Positions 46,845 to 55,832 are shown, numbered from the stretch's first letter. The stretch: DNA of 64,000 bases from Alphaproteobacteria bacterium (GCA_022824395.1 JAJDZX010000040.1:94516-158515); one strand, 5' to 3'. Translations and numbers: made by a program. The notes: generated from the sequence alone by a model not told the origin.

Positions 46845-49785
46845 GAAGTCGCTCCCCGTCCGGATCGTAGAAATGCGGTGAGACAATCTCGACCGGAACG
46901 TCCTTGCCCTGCAAGGCGTCCCAGGCCCGGACGGTCTCGCCGACGCGGGCGTGCCCATCCTTGATGAAGCCAAGGCCGACCGAAGACCCGAGCGCCGGCG
47001 AATACGCGACCGACGTGATCCAGCCCTCGTCGTTCGCCGTCTCCGCGGACGCGCCAGGTGCCAGGAGATGGGCCCCGGCCGTCAGTTCCTCGGTGCGGTC
47101 GAGGGGCGTGAAACCCATCAGCTCCAGCCCGTCTTCGCGGTTCATCGCCGGCCGTTCCGACAGGATGTTGCCGATACAGTCCTTCTTCTTCGAAACCATG
47201 CGCTGCATGCCCAGCATGCGGGCCGTGGTCTGGCCGTTCAGTTCGTTGCCGGCCGCATGCCCCTTCTCGATGCGCATGACACCGAGCGCCTCGGTGCCGT
47301 AGGCGACCGCGTCGAACTCCTCTCCGACCGCCATCAGCGCTTCCATGAGGGCTTCGCCGTAGCGCGCCGCAACGGCGATCTCGTAGGCCAGTTCGCCGGA
47401 AAAGGAGATGCGGAAAAGCCGGGCCGGGGTGCCGCCGCAGACGCGGATCTCGCCACACGCCATGAACGGAAAGGCCGCGTTGGAAATGTCGTATTCCGGA
47501 TCGACCAGCTTCTCGAGGAGGCGCCGCGAATTCGGACCGGCAACCGCGTACTGCGCCCACTGTTCGGTCACGGAAATCAGATGGACATCGAGGCCCGGCC
47601 ACAGGCACTGGCGGGCGAACTCCATGTTGCGGAACACGAGGACGGCATTGGCCGTGGTCGTCGTCATGACGAAATGGTGGTCGCCGAGCCGGGCCGTCGT
47701 GCCGTCGTCGTAGGCGATGCCGTCTTCGCGCAGCATCAGCCCGTAACGCACCTTCCCAACCGCGAGTCGGGCGAAACCATTGGCGTAGATCCGGTTCAGA
47801 AACTCGGCCGCATCGCGCCCCTGGATATCGATCTTGCCCAGGGTCGTGACGTCGCAGATGCCGACCGATCCGCGCGTCTGCAAGACCTCCCGGTCGACCG
47901 ACTGCCGCCAGTGGGACTCGCCCGGCCGCGGAAACCACTGGGCGCGGAGCCACATCCCGGCTTCGACGAAGACGGCGCCCTGGCGTTCAGCCCAGTGGTG
48001 GCTCGGCGTCAGGCGGATGGGCCGGAAATCCCTGCCGCGGGCGCGCCCCGCCAGGGCCGCGATCGGCACGGGCGTATAGGGTGGGCGGAATACGGTCGTG
48101 CCGGTCTCGGCGATCGTGCGGCCGCTCTGTCCGGCCACGATGGCAAGCGCCAGGACATTGGCGGTCTTGCCCTGGTCCGTCGCCATGCCGAGCGTCGTGT
48201 AGCGCTTCAGAAGCTCCACCGAACGGAAGCCTTCGCGGTGCGACTGCGCCACGTCCTTCACCGTGACGTCGTTCTGCAAGTCGAGCCACGCCCGGCCGCG
48301 GCTGTCGCGGACGTGCCAGAAGGCCGTGACGTCGCTCGCCTCGTCGCTTGCGACCGGCGGGTCGCCCCCGGCGGGCGGGCGGCCGAACTCGCCAAGCGCC
48401 GCGATCGCCGCACGATGCCCGCCGGCGAGGGCGGCGGCGGTGGTGAACGCGCCGGCGGCAGCGCCCGCGACGGCCATTCCGCCTGGGAGCCTGCCACCGG
48501 GAACGAACGCGGCGATCGCCTCGCGCCAGACGGGCCGGCCGCCCTGATGGCAGGTTAGATGGACGTTCGGATTCCAGCCGCCGGAGACCGCCAGGCAGTC
48601 GAGCGCGATCCGTTCGCCCGTCGCCAGCACAATCCCGTTCAGGCCGTGGCGTCCCCGGGTCGCGGTCACCTGGCTGTTCATCCGGACCCGCGCGTCGGGC
48701 ACGGCGGCCACCGGCGCCCGATCCCGGACGTCGATGACGGCCGCGACCCGCACTCCCTTGGCCGCGAGATCGACTGCCGTGCGCCAGCCGTCGTCGTTGT
48801 TGGTGAACAGGCCGACGCGCTGGCCTGCGCCCACGGCGAAGCGGGTGGCGTAGGTGCGGACCGCGCCGGCCAGCATGACCCCGGGCCGGTCGTTGCCGCC
48901 GAAGGCGATCGGCCGTTCGGTGGCGCCAGCGCAGAGGATGGCCCGCTTGGTGTAGACCCGCCACAGGATCTGACGCGGCTTGCCGGCGGCGGCGGCCAAA
49001 TGATCGGTGCAGCGCTCCAGCGCGCCAAAGATGCCGTGATCGAAGGCGCCGATCACCGTGGTTCGCGGCATGAGGCGGACCTTCTCCATGGACGCCAGCT
49101 CGCGCACGGCGTCGGCCGCCCAGGTCGTGCCACACCCGCCGTCGACCTCGTGCGTCTCCGCATTGAGCCGGCCCCCCATGACGAAGTCCTCGTCGGCCAG
49201 GATGGTCCGCGCGCCGCTGCGGCCGGCTGCAAGCGCGGCGGCCAGGCCGGCCGGCCCCGCACCGATAATCAGCAGGTCACAGTGCAGGAAACCCTTGTCG
49301 TAGCGGTCCGGGTCAGGCTCGCCCGACAGGCGGCCAAGACCGGCGGATGCCCGGATCGCCGGCTCGTAGACCCGTTCCCAGAAGGACTTCGGCCACATGA
49401 AGGTCTTGTAGTAGAAGCCGGCCGACAGGAAAGGCGCGAGCAGGTCGTTGACCGCCAGCAGGTCATGGCGCAACGACCCCAGATGGTTCTGGCTGGCGGC
49501 CTCCAGCCCGTCGAACAGTTCGGCGACGGTCGCCCGCGTGTTGGGCTCCCGGTAGGCGCCGCTCCGCAGTTCGACCAGCGCACTGGGCTCCTCCGAACCG
49601 GCCGTGAAGATGCCGCGGGGCCGGTGGTACTTGAAACTCCGGCCGACCAGACGGATCCCGTTGGCGAGCAGCGCCGAAGCCAGGGTGTCGCCGGAATGGC
49701 CGGTCAGCCGCCGGCCGTCGAAGCGAAAGGCAAGACGCCGGCTGCGGTCAAGCGCACCGCCGTCCAGCCGGTACGGGCCGCTCAT
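46837..49785 (-). CDS. soxA: Sarcosine-oxidase alpha-type subunit (SoxA / MgdC)
   Basis: 982 aa, normal for the family. The N-terminal 2Fe-2S-ferredoxin-like domain (1-100) has no cysteines and so no cluster, as is usual. The NAD/FAD Rossmann motif LLIIGAGPAGLAAALAAGRS is near 171-190; the aminomethyltransferase (GcvT) domain fills the last ~380 residues (EFLNRIYANGFARLAVGKVR, YAVAGPNSRRLLEKL, MRIEKGHAAGNELNG). The GcvT domain passes the oxidised methyl group to tetrahydrofolate. Whether the substrate is sarcosine or N-methylglutamate cannot be decided by sequence reading. Confidence 0.92.
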   Translation of the reverse strand: MSGPYRLDGGALDRSRRLAFRFDGRRLTGHSGDTLASALLANGIRLVGRSFKYHRPRGIFTAGSEEPSALVELRSGAYREPNTRATVAELFDGLEAASQNHLGSLRHDLLAVNDLLAPFLSAGFYYKTFMWPKSFWERVYEPAIRASAGLGRLSGEPDPDRYDKGFLHCDLLIIGAGPAGLAAALAAGRSGARTILADEDFVMGGRLNAETHEVDGGCGTTWAADAVRELASMEKVRLMPRTTVIGAFDHGIFGALERCTDHLAAAAGKPRQILWRVYTKRAILCAGATERPIAFGGNDRPGVMLAGAVRTYATRFAVGAGQRVGLFTNNDDGWRTAVDLAAKGVRVAAVIDVRDRAPVAAVPDARVRMNSQVTATRGRHGLNGIVLATGERIALDCLAVSGGWNPNVHLTCHQGGRPVWREAIAAFVPGGRLPGGMAVAGAAAGAFTTAAALAGGHRAAIAALGEFGRPPAGGDPPVASDEASDVTAFWHVRDSRGRAWLDLQNDVTVKDVAQSHREGFRSVELLKRYTTLGMATDQGKTANVLALAIVAGQSGRTIAETGTTVFRPPYTPVPIAALAGRARGRDFRPIRLTPSHHWAERQGAVFVEAGMWLRAQWFPRPGESHWRQSVDREVLQTRGSVGICDVTTLGKIDIQGRDAAEFLNRIYANGFARLAVGKVRYGLMLREDGIAYDDGTTARLGDHHFVMTTTTANAVLVFRNMEFARQCLWPGLDVHLISVTEQWAQYAVAGPNSRRLLEKLVDPEYDISNAAFPFMACGEIRVCGGTPARLFRISFSGELAYEIAVAARYGEALMEALMAVGEEFDAVAYGTEALGVMRIEKGHAAGNELNGQTTARMLGMQRMVSKKKDCIGNILSERPAMNREDGLELMGFTPLDRTEELTAGAHLLAPGASAETANDEGWITSVAYSPALGSSVGLGFIKDGHARVGETVRAWDALQGKDVPVEIVSPHFYDPDGERLRV

Positions 49786-50069
49786 CGGCCCCGTCCCAGC
49801 GAGAGCGCGACATCGCGCGCCAACTCGACCCGGATGATCTCGTGGGTCAGCGTGTTGCGGGTCACGACCAGCCAGGACCGGTCACCGTGTTCGTGAAACC
49901 ACAGCTCCCGGTGCTCGCCGGCCGGGTTGTCGCGGACATGGAGGTAGTCGTGGAACAGCCGTGCGGCATTCTCGCCCTGCCAGTCCGGCCGGTCGATCAG
50001 GCGGGCATCGCCCAGGTACACGAACTCCGCCGCGTCGCGCGGGCCCAGCAGCGGGTGATCGATGATCAT
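49782..50069 (-). CDS. soxD: Sarcosine-oxidase delta-type subunit lacking cysteines (SoxD / MgdB)
   Basis: 95 aa. The framework LLGPRDAAEFVYLGDA ... DYLHVRDNPAGEHRELWFHE ... LVVTRNTLTHEI is clearly SoxD. In characterised delta subunits a zinc ion is held by three cysteines and one histidine (a CPYC-type motif near residue 6 and a cysteine near 63). Here the segment reads HPLLG, the later cysteine is D63, and the whole protein contains no cysteine, while H59 is kept. The zinc site must be absent or altered. ATG at 50069 chosen; the 26-codon extension upstream is not family-like. Confidence 0.86.
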   Translation of the reverse strand: MIIDHPLLGPRDAAEFVYLGDARLIDRPDWQGENAARLFHDYLHVRDNPAGEHRELWFHEHGDRSWLVVTRNTLTHEIIRVELARDVALSLGRGR

Positions 50070-50229
50070 CGCGTCACCCTCCGGTCTGCATGCGGACGAC
50101 GGACGCGCCGGCGCCGACCGCGAGGCACGGGAAACCGGAGCCGGCATCCGCCGGGTGCTCGCGGCACCGGCCTCCGATGGGCGTCCCGGTCGCCGGTCCC
50201 AGCATCGCGCGCGCCCGATCCGATCCCAG
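50070..50229. other. 160-bp gap between soxB and soxD
   Basis: Longer than the overlaps joining the other genes of this operon. An Arg/Ala-rich reading frame continues soxD upstream but has no SoxD similarity. Nothing else recognised. Confidence 0.4.
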
Positions 50230-51480
50230 TCAATGCAAGTTGGGCTGGGCGCCCATGCCCTTCTCGTCGATCACGGCCCCGGCGGCGAAACGATCGAGGC
50301 GCATCGCGGCCGCAACCGGGTGGGAGTTGCCGGTCGCCACCAGGTGGGCCAGGCAGTAGCCACCGGCCGGGGTAGCCTTGAAACCGCCATAGCACCAGCC
50401 CCCGCTGAAGTAGAGCCCGGTGACCGGCGTTCGGTCGATGAAGGGGGAGCCGTCCATCGACATGTCGACCACGCCCCCCCACATCCGCAGGACCCGTGCC
50501 CGGCCGATCATCGGCATCAGTGCCATGCCGCCCTCGCAGACGTCCTCCACCGTGGGCAGGTTGCCCCGCTGCGCGTAGGTGTTGTAGCCGTCGATATCGC
50601 CGCCGAAGACCAGCCCGCCCTTGTCCGACTGGGATACGTAGAAGTGCCCGGCCCCGAACGTGATCACCCCGGGAACGGCGGGTTTCAGACCTTCGGTTAC
50701 GCAGGCCTGCAGCACGTGGCTCTCGATCGGGAGGCGCAGGCCGGCGCGAGCCATCACGCGACTGGACGATCCGGCGACGCAGACGGCCACCTTGTTGGCG
50801 CCGATGGCACCGCGCGTGGTCTCGACACCCCGGCAGACGCCGTCGCGGATATCGAAGCCGGTGACCTCGCAGTGCTGGATCACGTCGACCCCGCGGCGGT
50901 CGGCGCCGCGGGCGTAGCCCCAGACCACGGCGTCGTGCCGCACCGTGCCGCCGCGCGGCTGCCACAGGCCGCCCTTGATCGGGAACCGCTCGTTGTCGAA
51001 ATCCAGGAACGGGCACCGCCGGCGCAGCGCCTCGCGATCGAGCAGGACCGCGCCCGCGCCGGCCAGGATCATGGCGTTGCCGCGCCGGACGGCGGCGTCA
51101 CGCTGGGGATCAGTGTGGTACAGGTTGATGATTCCGCGCTGCGAAACCATGGCGTTGTAGTTGATCTCCTGTTCGAGGCCCTCCCAGAGCTTCATCGACA
51201 GCTCGTAGAAGGGCTCGTTGCCGGGCAGCAGGTAGTTGGACCGGATGATCGTGGTGTTGCGGCCGACATTGCCGCTGCCGAGCCAGCTCTTTTCGAGCAC
51301 CGCGACATCCGTCAGTCCATGCGCCGTGGCCAGGTAGTAGGCCGTGGCGATGCCGTGCCCGCCCCCGCCCACGACAACGACGTCGTAGTGCGGCTTCGGG
51401 TCCGGCTCGCGCCAGACCGGCTTCCAGCCGCGATTGCCGGTCAGGCCCTCCTTCAGGATTTGCAGGGCGGAATAGCGCAT
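50230..51480 (-). CDS. soxB: Sarcosine-oxidase beta-type subunit (SoxB / MgdA)
   Basis: 416 aa, the family length. The FAD-binding motif is VVVVGGGGHGIATAYYLA (35-52). H182 in GGTVRHDAVVWGYARGA corresponds to the histidine that binds FMN covalently in heterotetrameric sarcosine oxidase. MWGGVVDMSMDGSPFIDRTP and GLYFSGGWCYGGFKATPAGG complete the DAO fold. It carries the amine-oxidation site. It is the first gene of the soxBDAG-order operon, starting 86 bp from a divergent AraC-type regulator gene. Confidence 0.92.
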   Translation of the reverse strand: MRYSALQILKEGLTGNRGWKPVWREPDPKPHYDVVVVGGGGHGIATAYYLATAHGLTDVAVLEKSWLGSGNVGRNTTIIRSNYLLPGNEPFYELSMKLWEGLEQEINYNAMVSQRGIINLYHTDPQRDAAVRRGNAMILAGAGAVLLDREALRRRCPFLDFDNERFPIKGGLWQPRGGTVRHDAVVWGYARGADRRGVDVIQHCEVTGFDIRDGVCRGVETTRGAIGANKVAVCVAGSSSRVMARAGLRLPIESHVLQACVTEGLKPAVPGVITFGAGHFYVSQSDKGGLVFGGDIDGYNTYAQRGNLPTVEDVCEGGMALMPMIGRARVLRMWGGVVDMSMDGSPFIDRTPVTGLYFSGGWCYGGFKATPAGGYCLAHLVATGNSHPVAAAMRLDRFAAGAVIDEKGMGAQPNLH

Positions 51481-51529
51481 GTCGTCCTCTGCCGATCAGC
51501 CGATTGATGCGCCGGTCGTTGGGTTCGTG

Positions 51530-51541
51530 CTTTCCGGAAAG
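51530..51541. promoter_or_regulatory. 12-bp perfect palindrome between soxB and its divergent regulator
   Basis: CTTTCCGGAAAG, perfectly self-complementary, in the middle of the 86-bp gap that must hold both divergent promoters. A likely operator for a dimeric regulator; the adjacent AraC-type gene is the obvious candidate, though AraC proteins usually bind direct repeats. Confidence 0.4.
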
Positions 51542-51566
51542 AGACGGATTCTTTACTATTCGGGAC

Positions 51567-52547
51567 ATGCCAGAGCACCCGTTCGTCCGGCGCCGGATCG
51601 CCTTCGTCCTGATCGAGGGGTTCGCGCTGATGTCGTTCGCGGCCGTTACCGAGCCCCTTCGCGCCGCCAACCTGCTGGCCGGCCGCCGGATCTACGAGCT
51701 GTTCTATTTCGCCGGCGGAGCGACGGCCCCGGACCGGCTGAACAGTTCGTCCGGCGCCTCGATCGCCGTCAGCGGCCTCGGGGAAGCCGCCGGTGCGTTC
51801 GACGTGGCGTTTGTCGTGGCCGGCGGCGACCCGGTCGGCTTTCACGAGACCCAGGTGTTCCAGTGGCTGCGGCAGCAGGCGCGGCAGGGGTGCACGCTGG
51901 GCGGTGTGTCGGGCGGGCCCGCGGTGCTGGCGAACGCCGGCGTGATGGCCAACCGGCGAATGACGCTGCACTGGGAGCACCATGCCGCCCTCACCGAGCG
52001 GCATCCCGGCCTCCTGCTCGAACGCACGTTGTACGTCGTGGACCGGGATCGCATGACGTGCGCGGGCGGGACGGCGCCGCTGGACATGATGCACGCCCTG
52101 ATCGCCGAGCATCACGGCGCAGACTTCGCCAGGAAGGTCAGCGACTGGTTCATGCATACCGAAGTGCGGCCCGCCGGAGGTCCGCAGCGGGCCGGTCTCG
52201 CGCAGCGATACGGCACCAACCGCCACGCGGTGCTGGCCGCGATCGAAGCCATGGAAAACCATATTGCCGACCCCCTGCCCCTCGCCGACCTCGCGCGGGT
52301 GGTCGGCGTGGGCGTCCGGCAGCTCAGCCGCCAGTTCCAAGCCGGACTGGGCCGGAGCACCGGCGCCTTCTACCGGGATCTGCGCCTGGAAAAATCCCGC
52401 GAGCTACTACACCAGACAGGCCTGCCGATCCTCGACATCGCGATTGCTACCGGCTTCTCCGGCGCCGCTCACTTTGCGACCGCCTACCGGAAGCGGTTCG
52501 GCGACCCGCCGTCACGCCACCGACTGGAATCGCTCCGCAGGCATTGA
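51567..52547 (+). CDS. AraC-family regulator with DJ-1/PfpI-like domain (GlxA/GbdR type)
   Basis: 326 aa. The N-terminal half is a class-I-amidotransferase-like sensor domain (FVLIEGFALMSFAAVTEPLR, TCAGGTAPLDMMHALI) without a typical catalytic set. The C-terminal AraC DNA-binding domain has two helix-turn-helices (PLADLARVVGVGVRQLSRQF and LPILDIAIATGFSGAAHFAT). Relatives control glycine betaine, carnitine, sarcosine or glx genes. Divergent position next to soxB argues that it activates the sox/mgd operon. The start MPEHPFVRRR at 51567 is preferred to 51504. Confidence 0.9.
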   Translation: MPEHPFVRRRIAFVLIEGFALMSFAAVTEPLRAANLLAGRRIYELFYFAGGATAPDRLNSSSGASIAVSGLGEAAGAFDVAFVVAGGDPVGFHETQVFQWLRQQARQGCTLGGVSGGPAVLANAGVMANRRMTLHWEHHAALTERHPGLLLERTLYVVDRDRMTCAGGTAPLDMMHALIAEHHGADFARKVSDWFMHTEVRPAGGPQRAGLAQRYGTNRHAVLAAIEAMENHIADPLPLADLARVVGVGVRQLSRQFQAGLGRSTGAFYRDLRLEKSRELLHQTGLPILDIAIATGFSGAAHFATAYRKRFGDPPSRHRLESLRRH

Positions 52548-52557
52548 TCGTTCAGGT

Positions 52558-52591
52558 TTGGAATGATTCCAATTCTGACCATTTCTGACCA
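52558..52591. promoter_or_regulatory. 15-bp palindrome plus tandem 10-bp repeats before amt
   Basis: TTGGAAT-G-ATTCCAA (52558-52572) is followed directly by TTCTGACCA twice, at 52573 and 52583, exactly one helical turn apart. It lies just after the regulator stop and about 170 bp upstream of the amt start. This may be a regulatory site for amt or part of the regulator's 3' end structure. Confidence 0.4.
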
Positions 52592-52759
52592 ATTCACGAT
52601 CCAAGTCGTTGAAGTCTCCGCGGGAAGGCGTCATGCTGCGCTGGAACGGATAGATAGTTGCCGGCCGGCGGTCAGTTGGTTGGAACCGGTTCTTGCGGTA
52701 CGACCGATTCTGCTCGGCGCGATGGGACAGCCGTTCGAGTAACCGGGGGAGCCAAGACC

Positions 52760-54112
52760 GTGGAAGGCAATCTTAATGCCCTGACAACGGTGTTCACCGA
52801 GTTCTATTACTGGGCGACCATACCGTTGATGTTTTTCATCCATATCGGCTTTTGCATGTACGAGGTCGGCGCTAGTAGACGTCGTAACCACTTGCATACG
52901 CTGATGAAGAACACGATGCTGATCCCGTTGGTGACGATCACGTTCTTCTTTTTCGGCTGGTGGCTCTACTGGGCCATGCCCAATGGTCCGTTCATCACCG
53001 GAGGCCTCGATACCGCGGCCGCGGAAGCCAACACGGCATGGTCCGAGACCATGGGGCCGAATACGGGCGACCGCATCACCGGCGTGTTCTGGGCAGCCTT
53101 CCTGCTCTTCTCCTGGACGGCAGCCTCCATTGTCTCCGGCTCGGTCATCGAACGCATCAAGTCCGGTGCATTCTGGGTCCTCGCGGTCGTCATCGGATCG
53201 GTCGCCTGGATTATCGACGCTGCCTGGGGCTGGCACTACGGGGGCTGGATGGTCCAGTTGCTCGGCTATCACGACGCCTACGCCTCGGGCGTGATCCACG
53301 CGATTGCCGGCGGGTTCGCCCTGGGCGTCCTCGTCGTGCTCGGGCCGCGGCTCGGCAAGTTCGCCAAGGACGGCAGCCCACGGGACATCACCCCGCATAA
53401 CCCCTGGTTGGTGTGCCTCGGCCTGTTCATGATCTACGCGGGCTTCTGGGGCTTCTACGTGGCCTGCAACGTCCCGATCATCGACCCCGGCGGCATCGGC
53501 GGTCAGATCACCGGCGATACCTGGACGGCAACGACGATTTACCTGACCCCGACGACGCTCGGTGCAATCACGGTGAATTTCCTGATGTCGCTTTCGGGTG
53601 GATTGCTGGTCGGCTACCTCGCGTCCAAGGGCAATCCGTTCTGGACCTATTCCGGTGGCCTTGCCGGCATCATCACGGCGTCGGCCGGCAATGACCTGTA
53701 CCATCCGATCCACGCGATGATCATTGGCGGCCTCGGTACCTACTGCGCGTACAAGCTGCACTACTGGGTGGAGCAGAAGTTCAAGATCGACGACGCGGTC
53801 GGCGCGGTGGCGGTTCACGGCTACGCCGGCTTTATCGGTCTGGTGATCTGCGGCTTCGTGCTGTGGGGTCACCCGAGCTCGCCGTACGAGGGTTTTGCAA
53901 CCATCAATCCGCTTGGCCAATTCGTCGGCGCGATCATCATGTTCTTCGTGCTCGGTTTCGTGCCGGGCTGGATCGTGGCCAAGATCCTGGCGGCCATGAA
54001 CCTGCTGCGCATTCCAAGGCAGGTGGAGCTGCTGGGACTGGACTTCGCGTCGAACCGCGAGGAACAGGCGGCTGCGGCCGATGTCCGCGCAACCGAGAAG
54101 GCGGCCGTCTGA
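52760..54112 (+). CDS. amt: Ammonium / methylammonium transporter (Amt family)
   Basis: 450 aa, about eleven transmembrane helices. The two pore histidines of the Amt/Rh family are in SGVIHAIAGGFALG and VAVHGYAGFIGLV; SFTWTAASI-like FSWTAASIVSGSVIERI and NDLYHPIHAMIIGG are further family segments. The N terminus (FYYWATIPLMFFIHIGFCMYE) is distinct from the ordinary AmtB with glnK. No glnK gene is adjacent. In a methylamine context it may import methylammonium as well as ammonium. The GTG at 52760 is preceded by GGGGGAG; the extension upstream of it is not membrane-like. Confidence 0.9.
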   Translation: MEGNLNALTTVFTEFYYWATIPLMFFIHIGFCMYEVGASRRRNHLHTLMKNTMLIPLVTITFFFFGWWLYWAMPNGPFITGGLDTAAAEANTAWSETMGPNTGDRITGVFWAAFLLFSWTAASIVSGSVIERIKSGAFWVLAVVIGSVAWIIDAAWGWHYGGWMVQLLGYHDAYASGVIHAIAGGFALGVLVVLGPRLGKFAKDGSPRDITPHNPWLVCLGLFMIYAGFWGFYVACNVPIIDPGGIGGQITGDTWTATTIYLTPTTLGAITVNFLMSLSGGLLVGYLASKGNPFWTYSGGLAGIITASAGNDLYHPIHAMIIGGLGTYCAYKLHYWVEQKFKIDDAVGAVAVHGYAGFIGLVICGFVLWGHPSSPYEGFATINPLGQFVGAIIMFFVLGFVPGWIVAKILAAMNLLRIPRQVELLGLDFASNREEQAAAADVRATEKAAV

Positions 54113-54141
54113 CGGGCCCGCTACCCCCATTTGTCTCGAAA

Positions 54142-54169
54142 GCCCGCCAGCCGTTCAGCGCTGGCGGGC
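54142..54169 (+). other. 10-bp perfect hairpin between amt and the small membrane protein gene
   Basis: GCCCGCCAGC pairs perfectly with GCTGGCGGGC around an 8-nt loop. No T-run follows, and a GAGGAG ribosome-binding site for the next gene lies 9 bp later. It could stabilise the amt message or partly attenuate transcription. Confidence 0.5.
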
Positions 54170-54194
54170 CGGAGACCAGAGAGGAGACTGAAGC

Positions 54195-54413
54195 ATGGCT
54201 ACGACAGGAATCGAGAGCTGGGCCGTCGATCTGAAGGACATCGGCGCCATCTATCCCTTCCAGGGCGCGGAGGGGTTGTTCGTATTGGCCGGCGTGGTGC
54301 TGTGGCTCGGCTGGCATTTCATCCAGATCCGGGCCGAAAACGAGGAATACGACGGGATCATCAGCCGGCACGGTGATGACGCCAGCATCAACGAAGCCCT
54401 CGAAGGAGAATGA
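54195..54413 (+). CDS. Small single-pass membrane protein next to amt
   Basis: 72 aa. An amphipathic N terminus (ATTGIESWAVDLKDIGAIYPF) is followed by one hydrophobic helix at about 28-43 (LFVLAGVVLWLGWHFI) and a charged C-terminal tail (RAENEEYDGIISRHGDDAS). I do not recognise a family. A GAGGAGACTGAAGC leader gives it a strong ribosome-binding site, and it is 82 bp behind amt on the same strand, so it is probably translated from the same message and may be a small accessory subunit of the channel. Composition is consistent with real coding sequence. Confidence 0.75.
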   Translation: MATTGIESWAVDLKDIGAIYPFQGAEGLFVLAGVVLWLGWHFIQIRAENEEYDGIISRHGDDASINEALEGE

Positions 54414-54418
54414 GTACG

Positions 54419-54446
54419 CCGGGGGCGCGGGCCGCCGCGCCCCCGG
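54419..54446. terminator. 12-bp GC-rich hairpin between convergent genes
   Basis: CCGGGGGCGCGG pairs perfectly with CCGCGCCCCCGG around the loop GCCG. It starts 5 bp after the stop of the small membrane protein and lies 42 bp from the end of the convergent FAD oxidoreductase gene. There is no T-run on either side, but the position fits a bidirectional terminator. Confidence 0.6.
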
Positions 54447-54488
54447 ACACAGGGGGGTTGCTCGTCCCGGTCCCGCTTGGCCGGACGA

Positions 54489-55832
54489 TCAGCTCCAGGG
54501 GAACGGACTATTGCTGAGCGGGTGCAAATTGCCCTCGGCGTAACGACTGAAGCGGAAGGGTTCGAGCAGGGCCTGCCGTTCGCCCATGATCTCGTCCGCG
54601 ACCAGGTGCCCCACGCCGATCATCTTGAAGCCGTGATTGCTGTCCGCGATCACGTAGACGTTCTCGCAGAAGGTGTCGAACACCGGGAAACTGTCCGGCG
54701 TGAAGCAGCCCAGGCCGCCGGACGGCTCCCGCTTGAACTTGCCGATCTGGCCGGAGAAACGGCCCTGGCAGAAGGCCAGGGCCGAGCACCACATGTGGGC
54801 GAAATCGGGACCGACGACGAATTCCGGTGATTCCGGGCCATAGGGATCGATCGTCACGTTGTCGGCCGGGGTCTTGACTTCGTACGGCATGCCGCCGCCC
54901 TGGACGCCGCCGAAATGGAAGTCCGGCTTGTAGTAGATGCCCCAGGGTTCCTCGGTGATGACCGAACCGTCGACATCGGAGCGCAGCGGCGCATCCGTGT
55001 CGACGTGGATCACCGGCGGCATGCCACCGTCATTGAGCGCCTGCAGGCCGGGGTCGACGCCGATGACACCCTCCTCCAGGCACCAGTAGCGCCACGTCGG
55101 GATGCCGTGGTGCGTCGTCCCGTCGGGACCCTTGATCGACACCTCGCGCGCGAGGTCGAGCATGTCCCAGATCGTCTTGACCCACGGCCCGACGGCGACG
55201 ACGACCTGATCGCACCGGATCGTCCCCCGGTCGGTCACGATCGCCGTCACGGCGCCGGACTGGTGGCCCCGCTCGAAGCCGGTCACCGTCACCCCGGTGA
55301 GGATTCGGACACCGCGGGCCTCGGCCCGGTCGGCCAGGCCGTAGATGGCAGCGGTGTTGTTGGCATAGCCGCCTTTCCGTTCATGCAGGACTGAGGTGAT
55401 GCCCTCGGCCCGCCAGTCGTGCAGCAGGTCGCGCATGTAGCTCAGGCAGTCCTTCTCGCCCTCGATGAACTCGGAGGGGTAGCCGATCTCCTTCTGCTGC
55501 TCGTAGATGCTGGCGACATCCTCGCGCATGGCCTCGTGGCTGACCTGCATGTAGCCGACCGGGTGATAGCTGAAGGCCTTCGGATCGGTCTCCCAGACGG
55601 CGACGCTGTGCGCCATCAGCTCCCGCATCGCGGGCTGGAAGTAATTGTTCCGGACCACACCGCAGGCGATGCCGCTGGCGCCGGCGGCGATGGCGGTCTT
55701 GTCGAGGACCAGGATGTCCGCGCCACCGCCCTGGCCGGCCGCCTCCAGGCGCTCCGCCAGCCGCCAGGCCGTGGAGAGGCCGTGAACTCCCGCGCCGATG
55801 ACGGCATAACGAACCTCGGTGGGAAAACTCAT
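54489..55832 (-). CDS. FAD-dependent amine/amino-acid oxidoreductase (DAO fold)
   Basis: 447 aa. The N-terminal FAD motif is YAVIGAGVHGLSTAWRLAERLE, and the C-terminal closing segment reads ENVYVIADSNHGFKMIGVGH. It belongs with DAO-type enzymes (sarcosine oxidase beta, glycine oxidase, dimethylglycine dehydrogenase) but is not the partner of the heterotetramer, which already has SoxB. I see no RHD-type histidine equivalent to H182 of SoxB, so covalent FMN is not expected. GAGG lies before the ATG at 55832. It is divergent from a second GlxA-type regulator, which probably controls it. Confidence 0.88.
   Translation of the reverse strand: MSFPTEVRYAVIGAGVHGLSTAWRLAERLEAAGQGGGADILVLDKTAIAAGASGIACGVVRNNYFQPAMRELMAHSVAVWETDPKAFSYHPVGYMQVSHEAMREDVASIYEQQKEIGYPSEFIEGEKDCLSYMRDLLHDWRAEGITSVLHERKGGYANNTAAIYGLADRAEARGVRILTGVTVTGFERGHQSGAVTAIVTDRGTIRCDQVVVAVGPWVKTIWDMLDLAREVSIKGPDGTTHHGIPTWRYWCLEEGVIGVDPGLQALNDGGMPPVIHVDTDAPLRSDVDGSVITEEPWGIYYKPDFHFGGVQGGGMPYEVKTPADNVTIDPYGPESPEFVVGPDFAHMWCSALAFCQGRFSGQIGKFKREPSGGLGCFTPDSFPVFDTFCENVYVIADSNHGFKMIGVGHLVADEIMGERQALLEPFRFSRYAEGNLHPLSNSPFPWS

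Noticed and set aside
52680..52696. Sigma-54 promoter before amt (TTGGAAC...TTGC)
   Set aside because: The GG and GC elements are 11 bp apart where 10 are needed, and the -24 box is imperfect.
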